A DNA stretch of 64,000 nucleotides from Methylocystis parvus OBBP (GCF_027571405.1 NZ_CP092968.1:3866001-3930000), one strand, 5' to 3'; counted from the first letter of the stretch, positions 26,449 to 36,123 are shown. The notes: generated by a model from the sequence alone, not told the origin. Translations and numbers: made by a program.

Positions 26449-28089
26449 ATGTCGCACGCCGTCGCCGCCGCCTTCCTCGCGCTGGACGCTCACGCGCCCA
26501 GCCTCGACGCATTTCGCACGCTCGACCTCTTCGCGGCCGACGCCGCGCGCTTCGCCAATTTCAGCGTCGCTCTCGACGAAAATTTCCTCTTCGACTTCTC
26601 CAAGCACAAAGTCACGCGCGAGACGCTCGACCTCCTGCTTGCGCTCGCAAAGGCGCGCAAGCTCGAAGAGTGGCGCGCCGCTTTGTTCGCCGGCGAAGCC
26701 GTCAACAACACCGAGAGGCGCGCCGCCATGCATATGGCGCTGCGCGACCTTTCGTCACGGGCTTTGCCAGTCGGCGGCGAGAATATGCGTCCGGCGATCG
26801 AGGCTGAACGCGAGAAGGTCTACGCTTTCGCGCGCGCCATCCGCAGCGGCGAGGCGAGAGGCGCGACGGGCCTTCCCTTCACGAATGTCGTGAATATCGG
26901 CATTGGCGGGTCCGATCTCGGCCCGGCCATGGCGGCGCGCGCATTGTCGCCCTACGCCGGCGACGGACCGCGCGCGCATTTCGTCTCCAATGTCGACGGC
27001 GCCGATCTCGCCGATACGCTTGCGGACCTCGATCTCGCCCGCACGCTGTTCGTCGTGTCGTCCAAGACGTTCACGACGCAGGAGACGATGGCCAATGCGG
27101 CCAGCGCCCGCGCGCGTCTCGTGGCGGCGCTCGGGGAAGAAGCTGTGTCCAGGCATTTCGCCGCGGTCTCCACCAGACTCGACAAAGTCGCCGCCTTCGG
27201 CATCGATCCTTCCCGCGTCTTCGGCTTCTGGGATTGGGTCGGCGGGCGTTATTCGCTCTGGTCGTCGATCGGCCTTGCGCTCGCCATCGCCATCGGCCCG
27301 GAGAATTTCACGCAGTTCCTGCAGGGCGGCTCCGACGTCGACGAACATTTCCAAGCGGCGCCGCTCGACAGGAACATTCCGGTCTTGATGGGAATGCTTG
27401 GCGTCTGGCATCGCAATGTGATGAAGCGCGGCGCCCATGCGGTCATTCCCTATGACCAGCGCCTCGCGCGCTTCCCTGCTTATCTGCAGCAGCTCGACAT
27501 GGAGTCGAACGGAAAATCGGTGACGCGCGAGGGCGGTTTCGACACGCATGCGACCGGGCCGATCGTTTTCGGCGAGCCGGGAACGAACGGACAGCACGCC
27601 TTCTTCCAGCTCCTGCATCAGGGCACGGACGTCACGCCGATCGACTTCCTTGTCGCCGCGGAGCCGACCGCCGCCGACACGCATCACCACGCGCTTTTGT
27701 TCGCCAACTGCCTCGCGCAGGCCGAGGCGTTCATGCGCGGACGCACGCTCGACGAAGCCAGAGCGCAATTGCGCGCGCAGGGAGCGGACGAAAAAGACGT
27801 GGAGCGCCTCGCGCCGCATAAGGTTTTCTCCGGCGACCGTCCCTCGAGCGTCTTCCTTTATCGCCGTCTCGATCCGCGCACGTTCGGGCGCCTCGTGGCG
27901 CTCTATGAGCACAAGGTCTTCGTTCAGTCGGTGATCTGGGACATTAATCCATTCGATCAGTGGGGCGTGGAGCTCGGCAAGGAGCTCGCGAACAGACTCG
28001 CGCCGATCGTGGAGAACGCTGGCGCGTCGACGGCTGGGCTCGACGGTTCGACGGCGGGACTGATCGGCTGGCGGCGCGCGAAAGCGTGA
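26449..28089 (+). CDS. pgi: Glucose-6-phosphate isomerase
   Basis: A 546-residue enzyme of normal length that interconverts glucose-6-P and fructose-6-P. Family signatures are the VNIGIGGSDLGP segment, VVSSKTFTTQETM, FGFWDWVGGRYSLWSSIG, and the C-terminal signature near VQSVIWDINPFDQWGVELGKELA; GTNGQHAFFQLLHQGTD carries the active-site region. An in-frame TTG start at 26398 exists, but the MSHAVAAAFLALD start at 26449 fits family length better. It is an isolated gene in this context. Confidence 0.96.
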   Translation: MSHAVAAAFLALDAHAPSLDAFRTLDLFAADAARFANFSVALDENFLFDFSKHKVTRETLDLLLALAKARKLEEWRAALFAGEAVNNTERRAAMHMALRDLSSRALPVGGENMRPAIEAEREKVYAFARAIRSGEARGATGLPFTNVVNIGIGGSDLGPAMAARALSPYAGDGPRAHFVSNVDGADLADTLADLDLARTLFVVSSKTFTTQETMANAASARARLVAALGEEAVSRHFAAVSTRLDKVAAFGIDPSRVFGFWDWVGGRYSLWSSIGLALAIAIGPENFTQFLQGGSDVDEHFQAAPLDRNIPVLMGMLGVWHRNVMKRGAHAVIPYDQRLARFPAYLQQLDMESNGKSVTREGGFDTHATGPIVFGEPGTNGQHAFFQLLHQGTDVTPIDFLVAAEPTAADTHHHALLFANCLAQAEAFMRGRTLDEARAQLRAQGADEKDVERLAPHKVFSGDRPSSVFLYRRLDPRTFGRLVALYEHKVFVQSVIWDINPFDQWGVELGKELANRLAPIVENAGASTAGLDGSTAGLIGWRRAKA

Positions 28090-28404
28090 GGCTGAAATTC
28101 TGGCGATCCACAGCCAATGGCGCCGTCTCCGCCCGGCGCGCCGGCGAATAGTCGGCGCGCATCGCGTTTCTCGGGCGGCGCTCGTCCATGCAATCGAGCG
28201 CGTCGCCGGCATCGCCTGAAAGCCGGCGGGCGCGCGCTCTCAAATCCAGCTCCACAGCGGTGATCGGCCATCCTTGCCGGTTCGAGGGCCGCTATGTGCG
28301 CCGGCGCGCGCTTCGTGCGGCAGCGCACATCGTTTCTTTTCGAATTAGTTAACTTTCTCCTCACCGAAGCAGTTCGCTCCGGTTCGATCAATGAGGAGGG
28401 TGTC
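28090..28404. other. Intergenic region upstream of two exported repeat proteins
   Basis: No gene supported. The last part before 28405 should hold a promoter for the exported protein. It has an AT-richer patch near 28325-28360 that may include it, but no clear -35/-10 pair is visible. Confidence 0.4.
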
Positions 28405-28698
28405 ATGATTACCAAAGGTCTTGCTGTCGCGGTCTCCGCTTTTGTTCTCGGCGCCGCCGCTATCCCCGCCGCTTCGGCTGGAACGGTTTCCGAGCAGCGC
28501 GTCACGCGCGTCGACGATTTCGGGAACCGCGTCACGAAAACGCGCATCGTGAAATTCGACGATTTCGGCAACCGCTCCGCGGCCATCCGCATCGTTCGCG
28601 CCGATCCGTTCGGCAACAAGATGGTCAAGACCATCCGCACCGACGGCTTCGGCGATCGCATCGTCGACACCCGCTTCGTGTCGCATCGCGATTTTTAA
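28405..28698 (+). CDS. Small exported protein with DFGN repeats
   Basis: 97 residues. A signal peptide (about 1-24, ending PAASA) is followed by four imperfect copies of a unit of 14-16 residues centred on D-x-FGN/D-R (VDDFGNRVTK, FDDFGNRSAA, ADPFGNKMVK, TDGFGDRIVD), with alternating charged and beta-prone residues. The rest, RFVSHRDF, caps it. The unit could bind calcium or carbohydrate, but no family is recognised. GAGGAGG lies eight bases before the ATG. It may pair with the next exported gene. Confidence 0.65.
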   Translation: MITKGLAVAVSAFVLGAAAIPAASAGTVSEQRVTRVDDFGNRVTKTRIVKFDDFGNRSAAIRIVRADPFGNKMVKTIRTDGFGDRIVDTRFVSHRDF

Positions 28699-28739
28699 CC
28701 CGCTCAGCTTCGCGGAAATTTCAACAAGGGATGACGACG

Positions 28740-29432
28740 ATGAACGCTATCAAGAAGATCTCTCTCGCCGCCGCGCTCGCCGGACTGCTCGTGGTTCCGG
28801 CTACGACCAGCGCTTTCGCCTGGGGCAGCGGCAATTGGGGCGCGCCGGCCTCCAACGGCAACTCGAACGCCGGCGGCTATGGCGGCGGCAATAGCGGCGG
28901 CAAGGGCGGCTGGAACGGCGGCGGGCAGCAGACCGGCGGCTGGAACAACAATACGCCGCGCCCCGACGCGCATGGCGAATGCTGGAAATGCAACACGTCC
29001 TCCGGCAATTCCGGCTGGAACGGCAAGCAGGGCGGCAATGGCGGCTTCTTTGGCAATGACACGCCCCGGCGCACCAAGCTTTCCTGCCGCGAAATGCAGG
29101 CCATGGGCTACCGGATCGGCTGCAACGGCGGCGACCGCTGGGGAAGCAACAATGGCGGCTATGGCGGCTCCAATGGCGGCTCGTGGGGCGGCGGTCGTCC
29201 GGGCGGCTGGAACAGCGGCTCGAACGGCGGATGGGGCGGCAATGGCGGCGGTCATCCGGGCGGCTGGAACGGCGGGTCCAATGGCGGTTCGTGGGGCGGT
29301 TACGGCGGCGGCCGTCAGAGCAGCAATCAGACCGGCGGCAACTGGAGCGGCGGTTCGAACAACGGCTCCTGGGGCGGCTATGGCGGCCGTTCGAATGGCG
29401 GGACGACCTGGGTTTCCCACAACAACTATTGA
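28740..29432 (+). CDS. Exported Gly/Trp/Asn-rich protein
   Basis: A 230-residue protein. Signal peptide (about 1-27, MNAIKKISLAAALAGLLVVPATTSAFA) followed by low-complexity repeats of GGWNGG and GGSNGGSWGG type. An ordered core with four cysteines sits near 80-130 (ECWKCNT, then LSCREMQAMGYRIGCNGG), possibly two disulfides. It could be a surface adhesin or matrix-type component, as glycine/tryptophan-rich secreted proteins often are; this is inference. Start at 28740 rather than 28731 because of the spacing from AAGGG. The gene is 41 bases downstream of the DFGN-repeat protein. Confidence 0.7.
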   Translation: MNAIKKISLAAALAGLLVVPATTSAFAWGSGNWGAPASNGNSNAGGYGGGNSGGKGGWNGGGQQTGGWNNNTPRPDAHGECWKCNTSSGNSGWNGKQGGNGGFFGNDTPRRTKLSCREMQAMGYRIGCNGGDRWGSNNGGYGGSNGGSWGGGRPGGWNSGSNGGWGGNGGGHPGGWNGGSNGGSWGGYGGGRQSSNQTGGNWSGGSNNGSWGGYGGRSNGGTTWVSHNNY

Positions 29433-29536
29433 GCCATGACCGATAGTGACGGGCGGACTGGCGCAGCTGATGCGCCACTCCGCTCTTTTTTCGTTTCCAG
29501 AATTCTCGACGCACTGAAAGCGCCCGCCCGCCCGTC

Positions 29537-30658
29537 TCACACAGCCTTTGCGGCGAGTATGCTGGTCAGCGTCGGCAAGGCGTTGGGGCGCAGGCTGAAT
29601 TCGCCAAAGCCGGCTTCCCGCAGCAGCGCTTCGATTTCCCCAACGCGGCGCGGTTCGCCTTTGCCCATGGCGAGCGTGTAGAAGCCGTAATAGGCGTCGA
29701 GCGGCTCGGCTCCCTTTACGCCCGACATCGCTTCGACGATCAGCAGCGTCGCGCCTTTCTCGACCGCGCGGCGGATATTGCGCAGGAGTTGAAGCGCCCG
29801 TTCGTCGTCCTGATCGTGCACGATGCGGATCAGCGTGACGAGGTCGGCGCCGGCGGGAAGTTCGTCACGCAGGAAATCGCGCCCAAAGACCTCCGCCCGC
29901 GCCGTCAGGCCGGCGGCGTCGAAGCGCGCCCGCGCGCGATCGGCGACGGCGGGCAGATCGACGAGCGCAAGCTGCAAATCCGGCGCGCGCGCTGCGGCGG
30001 CGCAAAGAAAAACGCCCTCGCCGCCGCCGACATCCATCAGCCGCTTGCGCCGCGAGACGTCATAGGCGTCGAGCGCCTCCTCAGCGACCATCGGCTGCGA
30101 GGCGGCCATGAGGGCGCTGTAGGGCGCGACCTGGTCCGCCTGAAGCGCCTTGGGCTGTTCGAGATCGGAATAGGGCCAATAATCGGCGAGCGCCGCCCGT
30201 TTCTCTCCCCGCAGCAGGGCGACAGGATCGGCGAGATCGTTATAGAGGATTGGCTGATGCTCGACGAGCGCGAGCGCCGCGCGGTTGCCGAGAAAGGCCG
30301 CTCCGATCTGACCGAGCCCGTAACGCCCGCGAGCGCGGCGCTCGGCGAGGTCGAGCGAGGCCGCGGCGTCGAGAAGGCGCCGGGCCGCGTCCTCGGTCAG
30401 CGCCAGCCTGTCGGCGATCTCCGCGACGGTCAGCGGACCGTCGCTCAGGGCGTCGAAGAGCTTCAGCCGCGCGCAGGCGAAGAGCGCCTGCGAATAGACG
30501 AAGCCGGCCGTGAGATCGAGCGCCGCCCGGGCGCGCCGCCGGGCGATCGGCCGGGTCAGGGGATTGGCGAGGGACCAGCGCTGGAATTTGGGATTGGCGA
30601 TGAGCCGGTCCCGCCGCGCCCGCAACCGGTCGAGCCAATCCTCCCAAAACCCCGTCAT
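29537..30658 (-). CDS. SAM-dependent O-methyltransferase, CrtF-like
   Basis: A 373-residue protein of the O-methyltransferase family 2 (PF00891). The N-terminal dimerisation/winged-helix region (about 50-115: LFDALSDGPLTVAEIADRLALTEDAARRLLDAA) is followed by the SAM-binding core with LMDVGGGEGVFL, LVDLPAV and FGRDFL. CrtF methylates demethylspheroidene in purple bacteria, and closely related proteins in methylotrophs often lack carotenoid neighbours; no carotenoid genes are seen here, so the substrate is uncertain. Start at ATG 30658 fits; the upstream extension overlaps GC-rich DNA without support. Confidence 0.78.
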   Translation of the reverse strand: MTGFWEDWLDRLRARRDRLIANPKFQRWSLANPLTRPIARRRARAALDLTAGFVYSQALFACARLKLFDALSDGPLTVAEIADRLALTEDAARRLLDAAASLDLAERRARGRYGLGQIGAAFLGNRAALALVEHQPILYNDLADPVALLRGEKRAALADYWPYSDLEQPKALQADQVAPYSALMAASQPMVAEEALDAYDVSRRKRLMDVGGGEGVFLCAAAARAPDLQLALVDLPAVADRARARFDAAGLTARAEVFGRDFLRDELPAGADLVTLIRIVHDQDDERALQLLRNIRRAVEKGATLLIVEAMSGVKGAEPLDAYYGFYTLAMGKGEPRRVGEIEALLREAGFGEFSLRPNALPTLTSILAAKAV

Positions 30659-30786
30659 CGCGCCCCCAAGAAGCCGCCGCCTGAAGCCGCGCCCCGATAG
30701 CACGGGCCGGCGCCGGCGCGAAAGCGCCCCGGCGTTGCGGGCGGGGCCGGCTTCCTGTAGAAGGAGGAAGCGTTGAATCGCCTCAC

Positions 30787-30863
30787 GCGCCCGTAGCTCA
30801 GCTGGATAGAGCGTTGCCCTCCGAAGGCAAAGGCCGCACGTTCGAATCGTGCCGGGCGCGCCA
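30787..30863 (+). tRNA. tRNA-Arg(CCG)
   Basis: A complete 77-nt cloverleaf with the anticodon loop CTCCGAA, perfect acceptor GCGCCCG/CGGGCGC and encoded CCA. Confidence 0.95.
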
Positions 30864-30900
30864 ATTTACGATTTCCATGTCGAGCGCCGTTAGGACTCCG

Positions 30901-30932
30901 CATATCGACGCGTTCGAAATATCGTCGATATG
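30901..30932. repeat. 10-bp inverted repeat near tRNA-Arg
   Basis: CATATCGACG at 30901-30910 is repeated in inverse at 30923-30932 with a 12-base loop. It begins 37 bases downstream of tRNA-Arg. There is no T run, so termination is not clear; it could be a protein site or a processing hairpin. Confidence 0.6.
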
Positions 30933-31100
30933 CGCGATTTCGCCCTTATCGGACGCATGTCCGTCCCGTTCCGGCTTCCGTTCGTCTCTTGGCAAGGACA
31001 CGTCGAGGGAATACGCTTTGACCTCAAACAGTTCGAGGCGCCTGCGCATCGTTGGCGTCGCTGAGAGAGCCTCAGAAACGCCGGATCAGTAGCCCGAAAG

Positions 31101-32135
31101 ATGGACCTCAGCAGCGCAATCCGCCTTTCCGCGAGCAGGATCTGGTACGAGCTCTTTCTGCCGGGCTCGATCTTCTCGGTCTATTCGCTGACGACCTCTC
31201 TTTCCCTGGGCCTTTTCGCGCTGGCCTATCGCCAAAAGAAACGAAGGGGCCGCGTCGGTTTGCGCGCGCTGCTGCGCGCGGTCGCGCCAGGCAGATTTTT
31301 CATGCGCGAATCCTTCCATGCGGATGTAAAGCTGCTCGCGCTCAGCGTCGTCCTCATGCCGTCTGTCGTCGGTGCGCTCGTTATCTCGTCGCAAACGATC
31401 GCCAAAGGCGTTCACGCTTTGCTGACGGGCGCGTTCGGGACGATCGCGCCTTGCGATTGCGATGCGCTCTTCACGAAAATCGTCGCCACGATCGTTCTCT
31501 TTCTCGCTTATGAGATCGGCTATTGGATCGATCATTATCTCAAACATCGCGTCCCGTTCTTGTGGGAGCTGCACAAGCTGCATCATACGGCGGACGTTCT
31601 GACGCCCGTGACGAATTTCAGAAATCATCCGATCGACAACATCGTCTTCGGATGGATGCTCGCTCTCTTTATCGGTTCGGCGGCGGGCGCATTGGAATGG
31701 GCCTTCGGCCAGCATGCCGACATATTCGCCGTCAACGGAAAAAATATCCTCTTTCTCGCCTTCCTTTGGACGATCGGCCATCTCCAGCATTCGCAGTTCT
31801 GGATCCCCTTCAGAGGCATATGGGGCCGCCTCATCCTCAGTCCGGCGCATCACCAGATTCATCACTCGAACGATCCGAAACATTTCAACCGCAATTTCGG
31901 CAGCGTGCTCGCCGTGTGGGACTGGATGTTCGGGACGCTCGAAGTTCCGACCGAGAAGAACCCGCGCATCGCCTTCGGCGTCGAGGAGGAAGGCGTCAAC
32001 CCGCATTCGACCGCGGCCATGCTGGCGACGCCTGTCATCAAATCGGCGGCGGCGCTTTGGCGCGCGCTTATCTGCGTCTTTTTCGGCGCCCGGCGATTGC
32101 CGGCCGAGGGCGCGCAGCATCAGCGTCAAGGTTGA
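31101..32135 (+). CDS. Fatty acid hydroxylase/sterol desaturase superfamily protein
   Basis: A 344-residue membrane protein with about five hydrophobic segments and the di-iron histidine clusters typical of the superfamily: HYLKHR then HKLHHTAD, HLQHSQFW, and HHQIHHSNDPKHFNRNFG. Members insert hydroxyl groups or double bonds in lipids such as hopanoids, carotenoids or fatty acids using O2; the substrate is not evident. Start at ATG 31101. Genes nearby include tRNA-Arg upstream and an EamA exporter downstream (53 bases apart), possibly in one operon. Confidence 0.85.
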   Translation: MDLSSAIRLSASRIWYELFLPGSIFSVYSLTTSLSLGLFALAYRQKKRRGRVGLRALLRAVAPGRFFMRESFHADVKLLALSVVLMPSVVGALVISSQTIAKGVHALLTGAFGTIAPCDCDALFTKIVATIVLFLAYEIGYWIDHYLKHRVPFLWELHKLHHTADVLTPVTNFRNHPIDNIVFGWMLALFIGSAAGALEWAFGQHADIFAVNGKNILFLAFLWTIGHLQHSQFWIPFRGIWGRLILSPAHHQIHHSNDPKHFNRNFGSVLAVWDWMFGTLEVPTEKNPRIAFGVEEEGVNPHSTAAMLATPVIKSAAALWRALICVFFGARRLPAEGAQHQRQG

Positions 32136-32188
32136 TCGTGAACGTAAGACCGCGAATTTCGGCGGCGCTCTGAAAGAAATCCATTTCG

Positions 32189-33097
32189 ATGACAAGGATG
32201 CGCGCCGACCTGCTGCTTCTGCTCGCCGCTTTTATCTGGGGAACCGCCTTCATCGCTCAAAAGTACGCCAATGACAGCATGGGGCCGCTGAGCTTCGTCG
32301 GCGCGCGTTTTCTTCTGTCGTGGATCGCGCTCGCGCCGCTGGCGCTCTACGAGCGCGGAAAGGCCGGCTGCGCCTCGTTGGGGAAAAGCGATCTTGGCCT
32401 CGCCGCGCTGATCGGCTTCTGCCTCTTCGCCGGCGCCGGCCTCCAGCAGATCGGCCTTGTAACGACGACGGCGACGAATGGCGGGTTTTTGACCGCGCTT
32501 TACGTCATCCTCGTGCCGCTCATCGTCTGGGCGATCACCGGCGCGAGGCCGAGGCGGATCGTTCTGCTTGCCGGCGTGGTTTCGATCTTCGGCGCCTGGC
32601 TCCTCGCCGAGAACGGACATTTGCAGAAATGGACGTCTGGCGACGCGCTCATATTGATCGCGGATATCGCCTGGGCGGCGGCGATCAGTCTCGTGCCGAT
32701 CTTTCTTGCCCGCTGCGATCGCCCGTATTTTCTCGCTTTCGCGCAATATGGCGTCGTCGCGTTTTTAGGCCTTGTCGGCGGGCTTGGCCTCGAGTCTTTC
32801 TCCGGCGAAGGACTGGCGGCCGCATTGCCCGCTATCCTTTATGCGGGCCTGTTTTCCGGAGGGATCGCCTATACCCTCCAGATTGTCGCGCAGAAATACA
32901 CGCCGGCGGCGGAGGCCGCGCTGATCATGTCGCTGGAAAGCGTCTTCGCGGCGCTGTCGGGCGCGCTGCTCCTCTCCGAGCGGCTGACGCCCCTTGCGCT
33001 GCTGGGCTGCGGGCTCATCCTCGCAGGCGCGATCCTTGTCGAGGCCGAACCGGCTTTGCGCAGCGCGAGGATGGTCGTGCGGCGGCGTCGGCGGTGA
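32189..33097 (+). CDS. DMT-superfamily transporter (EamA)
   Basis: A 302-residue membrane protein with ten predicted transmembrane helices in two EamA repeats: LLLLLAAFIWGTAFIAQKYA opens the first, and the second has PAILYAGLFSGGIAYTLQIVAQKYTPAAEAALIMSLESVFAALSGALLLSE. Exports an unknown small metabolite. The start at ATG 32189 could be the alternative ATG nine bases later. It follows the fatty acid hydroxylase on the same strand. Confidence 0.9.
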   Translation: MTRMRADLLLLLAAFIWGTAFIAQKYANDSMGPLSFVGARFLLSWIALAPLALYERGKAGCASLGKSDLGLAALIGFCLFAGAGLQQIGLVTTTATNGGFLTALYVILVPLIVWAITGARPRRIVLLAGVVSIFGAWLLAENGHLQKWTSGDALILIADIAWAAAISLVPIFLARCDRPYFLAFAQYGVVAFLGLVGGLGLESFSGEGLAAALPAILYAGLFSGGIAYTLQIVAQKYTPAAEAALIMSLESVFAALSGALLLSERLTPLALLGCGLILAGAILVEAEPALRSARMVVRRRRR

Positions 33098-33548
33098 GGC
33101 GCGTCGTCCGATAAACGAGGCCGTTCGCCCAACTTATTTCACGGGTGTGTCCCTGGTCCCGGGGAATCTCGAACTTATGGAGTTCGAACATCAAACGCCG
33201 CGTGCAATGGCGGAGCGCAGCCTTCGTGGACGGCGACATATTTTTCCGGCGCGTCGGCGCCGCCATCGCAGAGGTTGCGAACAATTTCGGCATCGTCGTG
33301 ATCAATGCCCTACGCAGCGCGGCTATCTCACGATGGATGCGTTCCATGCCGCGATTGCGATGCTCGTGACGATTCATCCGCAAATGGTGGACGTCGCCTC
33401 ATCATCAATCGGCCCGGTAAGGCGCCGACGGGCACAAGAGAGGAAGATGCATTTGCAGGAAAACAAGCGCTTCCCGCTGAAAATCCGAAATTGAATTCGC
33501 GCTATACATCGCCGCGACAGCTGTGCTGTTTTGCATCAGCCGATCGCG
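33098..33548. other. Gene-poor region
   Basis: No supported gene. A stretch at about 33227-33310 translates as a protein-like segment (DGDIFFRRVGAAIAEVANN) but lacks a start with ribosome site and is broken; it might be a fragment of a decayed gene. Confidence 0.35.
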
Positions 33549-34202
33549 TCACTTTTCCAGCACGCATTGCGCAGGCAAAGGCTCGACGACCATCGTTCCA
33601 TCAGGGGCCCGGCTTGCCGCTTCGTACCTAAATCTCAGATCCACGAAGGCATCCTGATCTTTCAAAAAACCGATCCTCAGTCCTGTTATCGCGTCAATGC
33701 CCTCGGGCGGCGGCTCAAGCTTCTTCAGGCAAGCATCGCGAGCGTTGAGAAAAGCATCCCTATCGTCCGGCTTTGACGCCGGGTCGCGAGCCTTTTCTAT
33801 GCATGTTTCAAGATCGGCGAGAGGCGGCAGCTTGACGTGAGCCTTGGCGGCGCCTTCCAAAGCCTCGCCCGTCGTCTGGATTCCGGCTGGTCTCGACGTG
33901 TGTTTGACGTTGATCGAAAAATCGCCGAAGGGGCCGCTGACGTTTATCGGGCCACTGTCGCCGCCGGCGTAGACAAATGTCAGCGGAACCTTCCATTTCG
34001 GGTTCATGACGTCCGCGTGTCCACATTTGAGCGTCAGACCGGCCGCGAGCGGCGCGCTAGCGCCAATAAACAAAAACGCCGTCGCGACCGCGATCGCGAC
34101 TTGTGGCGCTACCGCGCCCATTGCGTCTGTAAGAGAACGCCGGCGAAGCGCCGCATAAACGGCATGGTCATCCCGAAGTTGAGCTCCCTCATTCTCGCTC
34201 AT
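33549..34202 (-). CDS. Hypothetical exported or membrane-anchored protein
   Basis: A 217-residue protein with one hydrophobic segment at about 30-53 (VAPQVAIAVATAFLFIGASAPLAAG), probably an anchor or uncleaved signal, followed by a beta-rich extracytoplasmic domain. Three cysteines (LKCGHAD, LETCIEKA, DACLKKL) precede a fourth near the C-terminus (AQCVLEK). No family is recognised. It stands alone between two gene-poor regions. If translation began at the internal Met at residue 28 (MGAVAPQ), the protein would start with the signal. Confidence 0.6.
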   Translation of the reverse strand: MSENEGAQLRDDHAVYAALRRRSLTDAMGAVAPQVAIAVATAFLFIGASAPLAAGLTLKCGHADVMNPKWKVPLTFVYAGGDSGPINVSGPFGDFSINVKHTSRPAGIQTTGEALEGAAKAHVKLPPLADLETCIEKARDPASKPDDRDAFLNARDACLKKLEPPPEGIDAITGLRIGFLKDQDAFVDLRFRYEAASRAPDGTMVVEPLPAQCVLEK

Positions 34203-34880
34203 CTGACGGCATCCGCACAGCTGTTACCTCTTTAAATTCGCTAAATCACTCTAGTTTGGGTGAGTTTGATGAATGATCAGCTCATTGTCAATCGTGTGTG
34301 GATGCTCGTCGAATGCAAGGATTTTCTTTAGGCAAGAGCATGTGGTCAGGCGCTTTCGTGTGTCCGGCCTCATAATGCGTATGGGAATTACGCAGATCGG
34401 ATCCAAATCGGCGTGGCGCGCTCATGGCGCTCTGGTTTTACGCTGCCCCAATGGCCGAAAATTGCTCCGTCGTTGACATAGGACGTTGATTCAGCTCCAA
34501 TGCATGCTGATCCGTGGTGGCCGTGAGTTGCGAACGCAAAGGATCGGAGCTGTCGGCAGGTCCAATCATAGCGGCTTCGATTGTGGGGACGATGAACCCG
34601 TCACCTGGTCCCGGGCCAAAGCTGGATGCGGTCCTCAATTAAAGAGCAGCCAACGCATCAACTCAGGTCGAAACGAGTATCAATCGACCGGGCCACAATT
34701 ACAAGAACTTCGATTTGGTGGCCACGATCGCAGGCTTCGAACACCGCAAGTCGCCTTGCGGAGTCCGACGCGAACTGCAAGACTTGAACTATCAAGGCGT
34801 GCGTTCAGCCTCAGAGCAAGATGCGCCTCGTGTGTGAAAGCGCGGAACCGATCATGCAACATGTGGACGGAGCGATTTGG
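34203..34880. other. Gene-poor region
   Basis: Nearly 680 bases without a supported gene. Base composition is more AT-rich than the core; open frames here overlap on both strands without ribosome sites or family resemblance. The region may be remnant DNA of the accessory zone. Confidence 0.4.
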
Positions 34881-35909
34881 ATGTCACGCCTGCTTCCTGC
34901 CCGTCACGTGCAGTTTCAATTTTCTCACGCTCGAACTCTTTGGTTGGCCTCATGTGTTCTTGCGGCGTCGCTTGCCGTGAGTTCAGCTCGGGCCGAGGAC
35001 GAGCCCGGCACAAAGGATGGTCCCATCGTCGGCCGCTACGCCGGCTCTCGCATCGCCTATCAAAAGAATGGCGAGTTTGACGAAGTTGCGCTTCTCAAGG
35101 CGCCGCATGATTACGGCGCGCTTCTTGAAAAGAACACGCTCAAGGATCGCTCGGGCTCGGAATGGCTTCAGCTCGAGGGACGGGTATCGCGGACGCGTTA
35201 TGAAATTCCGGCTGGCCGATCCGCGCTTGAAGTTCTGCGGAATTATCAGAATGCTCTCAAGAGCGGCGGCTTCCAACTCGTCTTCGAGTGCAGCGACAAG
35301 AATTGTCTGACAGGCAAGTTGCAAGATTCATATTTGCTTGGCGAACAGCTCGATCCGGAAAACAACGTTTCAACCAGTTACTCTGATCACGCCCGCTACG
35401 CGTTGCTAAGGAGGAGCGCAAACGGAGCAGACGTCTACGCGGCAATCCTCGTGGGTGAAGACAAGGAACGCACCACGGCCTTTGTCGAGACCGTGGAAGT
35501 GAAAGAGATGGAGAGCGACAAGGTCCAGGTCATGAGTTCAAGCGAGCTTGGCCAGGCCATTGCCACGACGGGCAAGGTTGCCGTCTATGGACTTCTCTTC
35601 GACTACGACAAGGCCGTCTTGAAGCCCGAGTCGAAACCGACCCTCGATGAAATCGCCAAGTTGCTGACTGAAAAACCCAAATTGCGCCTGGACATCGTCG
35701 GGCACACCGATAATCGCGGCGCCCCGGAATACAATTTGGATCTCTCGTCGAGACGCGCGCAAAGCGTGGCGGCGGCGCTGACGCACGACTACGCGATCGC
35801 GGCTGACCGCCTGAGGGCGTCAGGCGCCGGGCTGACGAGGCCCGTCGCCCCCAACGATACCGAAGAGGGACGCGCCAAAAATCGCCGCGTCGAGCTGGTC
35901 GCCCAATAA
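34881..35909 (+). CDS. OmpA-family protein with N-terminal DUF4892-like domain
   Basis: A 342-residue exported protein. A signal peptide (about 14-38, ending SSARAE) precedes a domain (about 45-220) resembling DUF4892 (LKDRSGSEWLQLEGRVSRTRYEIPAGRSALEVLRNYQNAL). An OmpA C-terminal domain (about 240-342: LLFDYDKAVLKPESKPTLDEIAKLL, LDIVGHTDNRGAPEYNLDLSSRRAQSVAAAL, NRRVELVAQ) has the peptidoglycan-binding residues. It anchors the outer membrane to murein; the N-terminal role is unknown. ATG 34881 is chosen because the signal follows and GGAG sits nine bases before it; in-frame ATGs at 34821 and 34854 are alternatives. Confidence 0.85.
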   Translation: MSRLLPARHVQFQFSHARTLWLASCVLAASLAVSSARAEDEPGTKDGPIVGRYAGSRIAYQKNGEFDEVALLKAPHDYGALLEKNTLKDRSGSEWLQLEGRVSRTRYEIPAGRSALEVLRNYQNALKSGGFQLVFECSDKNCLTGKLQDSYLLGEQLDPENNVSTSYSDHARYALLRRSANGADVYAAILVGEDKERTTAFVETVEVKEMESDKVQVMSSSELGQAIATTGKVAVYGLLFDYDKAVLKPESKPTLDEIAKLLTEKPKLRLDIVGHTDNRGAPEYNLDLSSRRAQSVAAALTHDYAIAADRLRASGAGLTRPVAPNDTEEGRAKNRRVELVAQ

Positions 35910-36123
35910 TCGATGTGGAGCGATCTCTCCTGCGCTGGAATGCTGTCGGGCAATTTTCTTCCGGAACAGGAGATGCTTTGTGAGCCTGGCGACGCCAAGT
36001 GAACAATTGCCGGGGCGTCGGGCCATGTCGTCCAGCCGCCTCGCAAACGCCGGCGCCTTCGACCTCGCTCTCCGTGACAATAGCCGCCTTCTGACCCGCG
36101 CTCGGTTGCCAAGCCGCAGCCTC

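Noticed and set aside
28704..29540. A 278-codon minus-strand Ala-rich frame
   Set aside because: It is the complement of Gly/Trp-rich codons of the exported protein; no ribosome site or motif.
30901..30932. An attachment site for a mobile element after tRNA-Arg
   Set aside because: The inverted repeat does not copy the tRNA 3' end and no integrase follows within several kilobases.
30798..31049. A minus-strand frame whose product ends RHDSNVRPLPSEGNALSS
   Set aside because: The end is the antisense of tRNA-Arg(CCG), a well-known false gene pattern, and the rest has no ribosome site.
34486..34980. A 164-codon plus-strand frame before the OmpA-like gene
   Set aside because: It overlaps the better-supported OmpA-like frame, lacks a signal or motif, and its composition is random-like.
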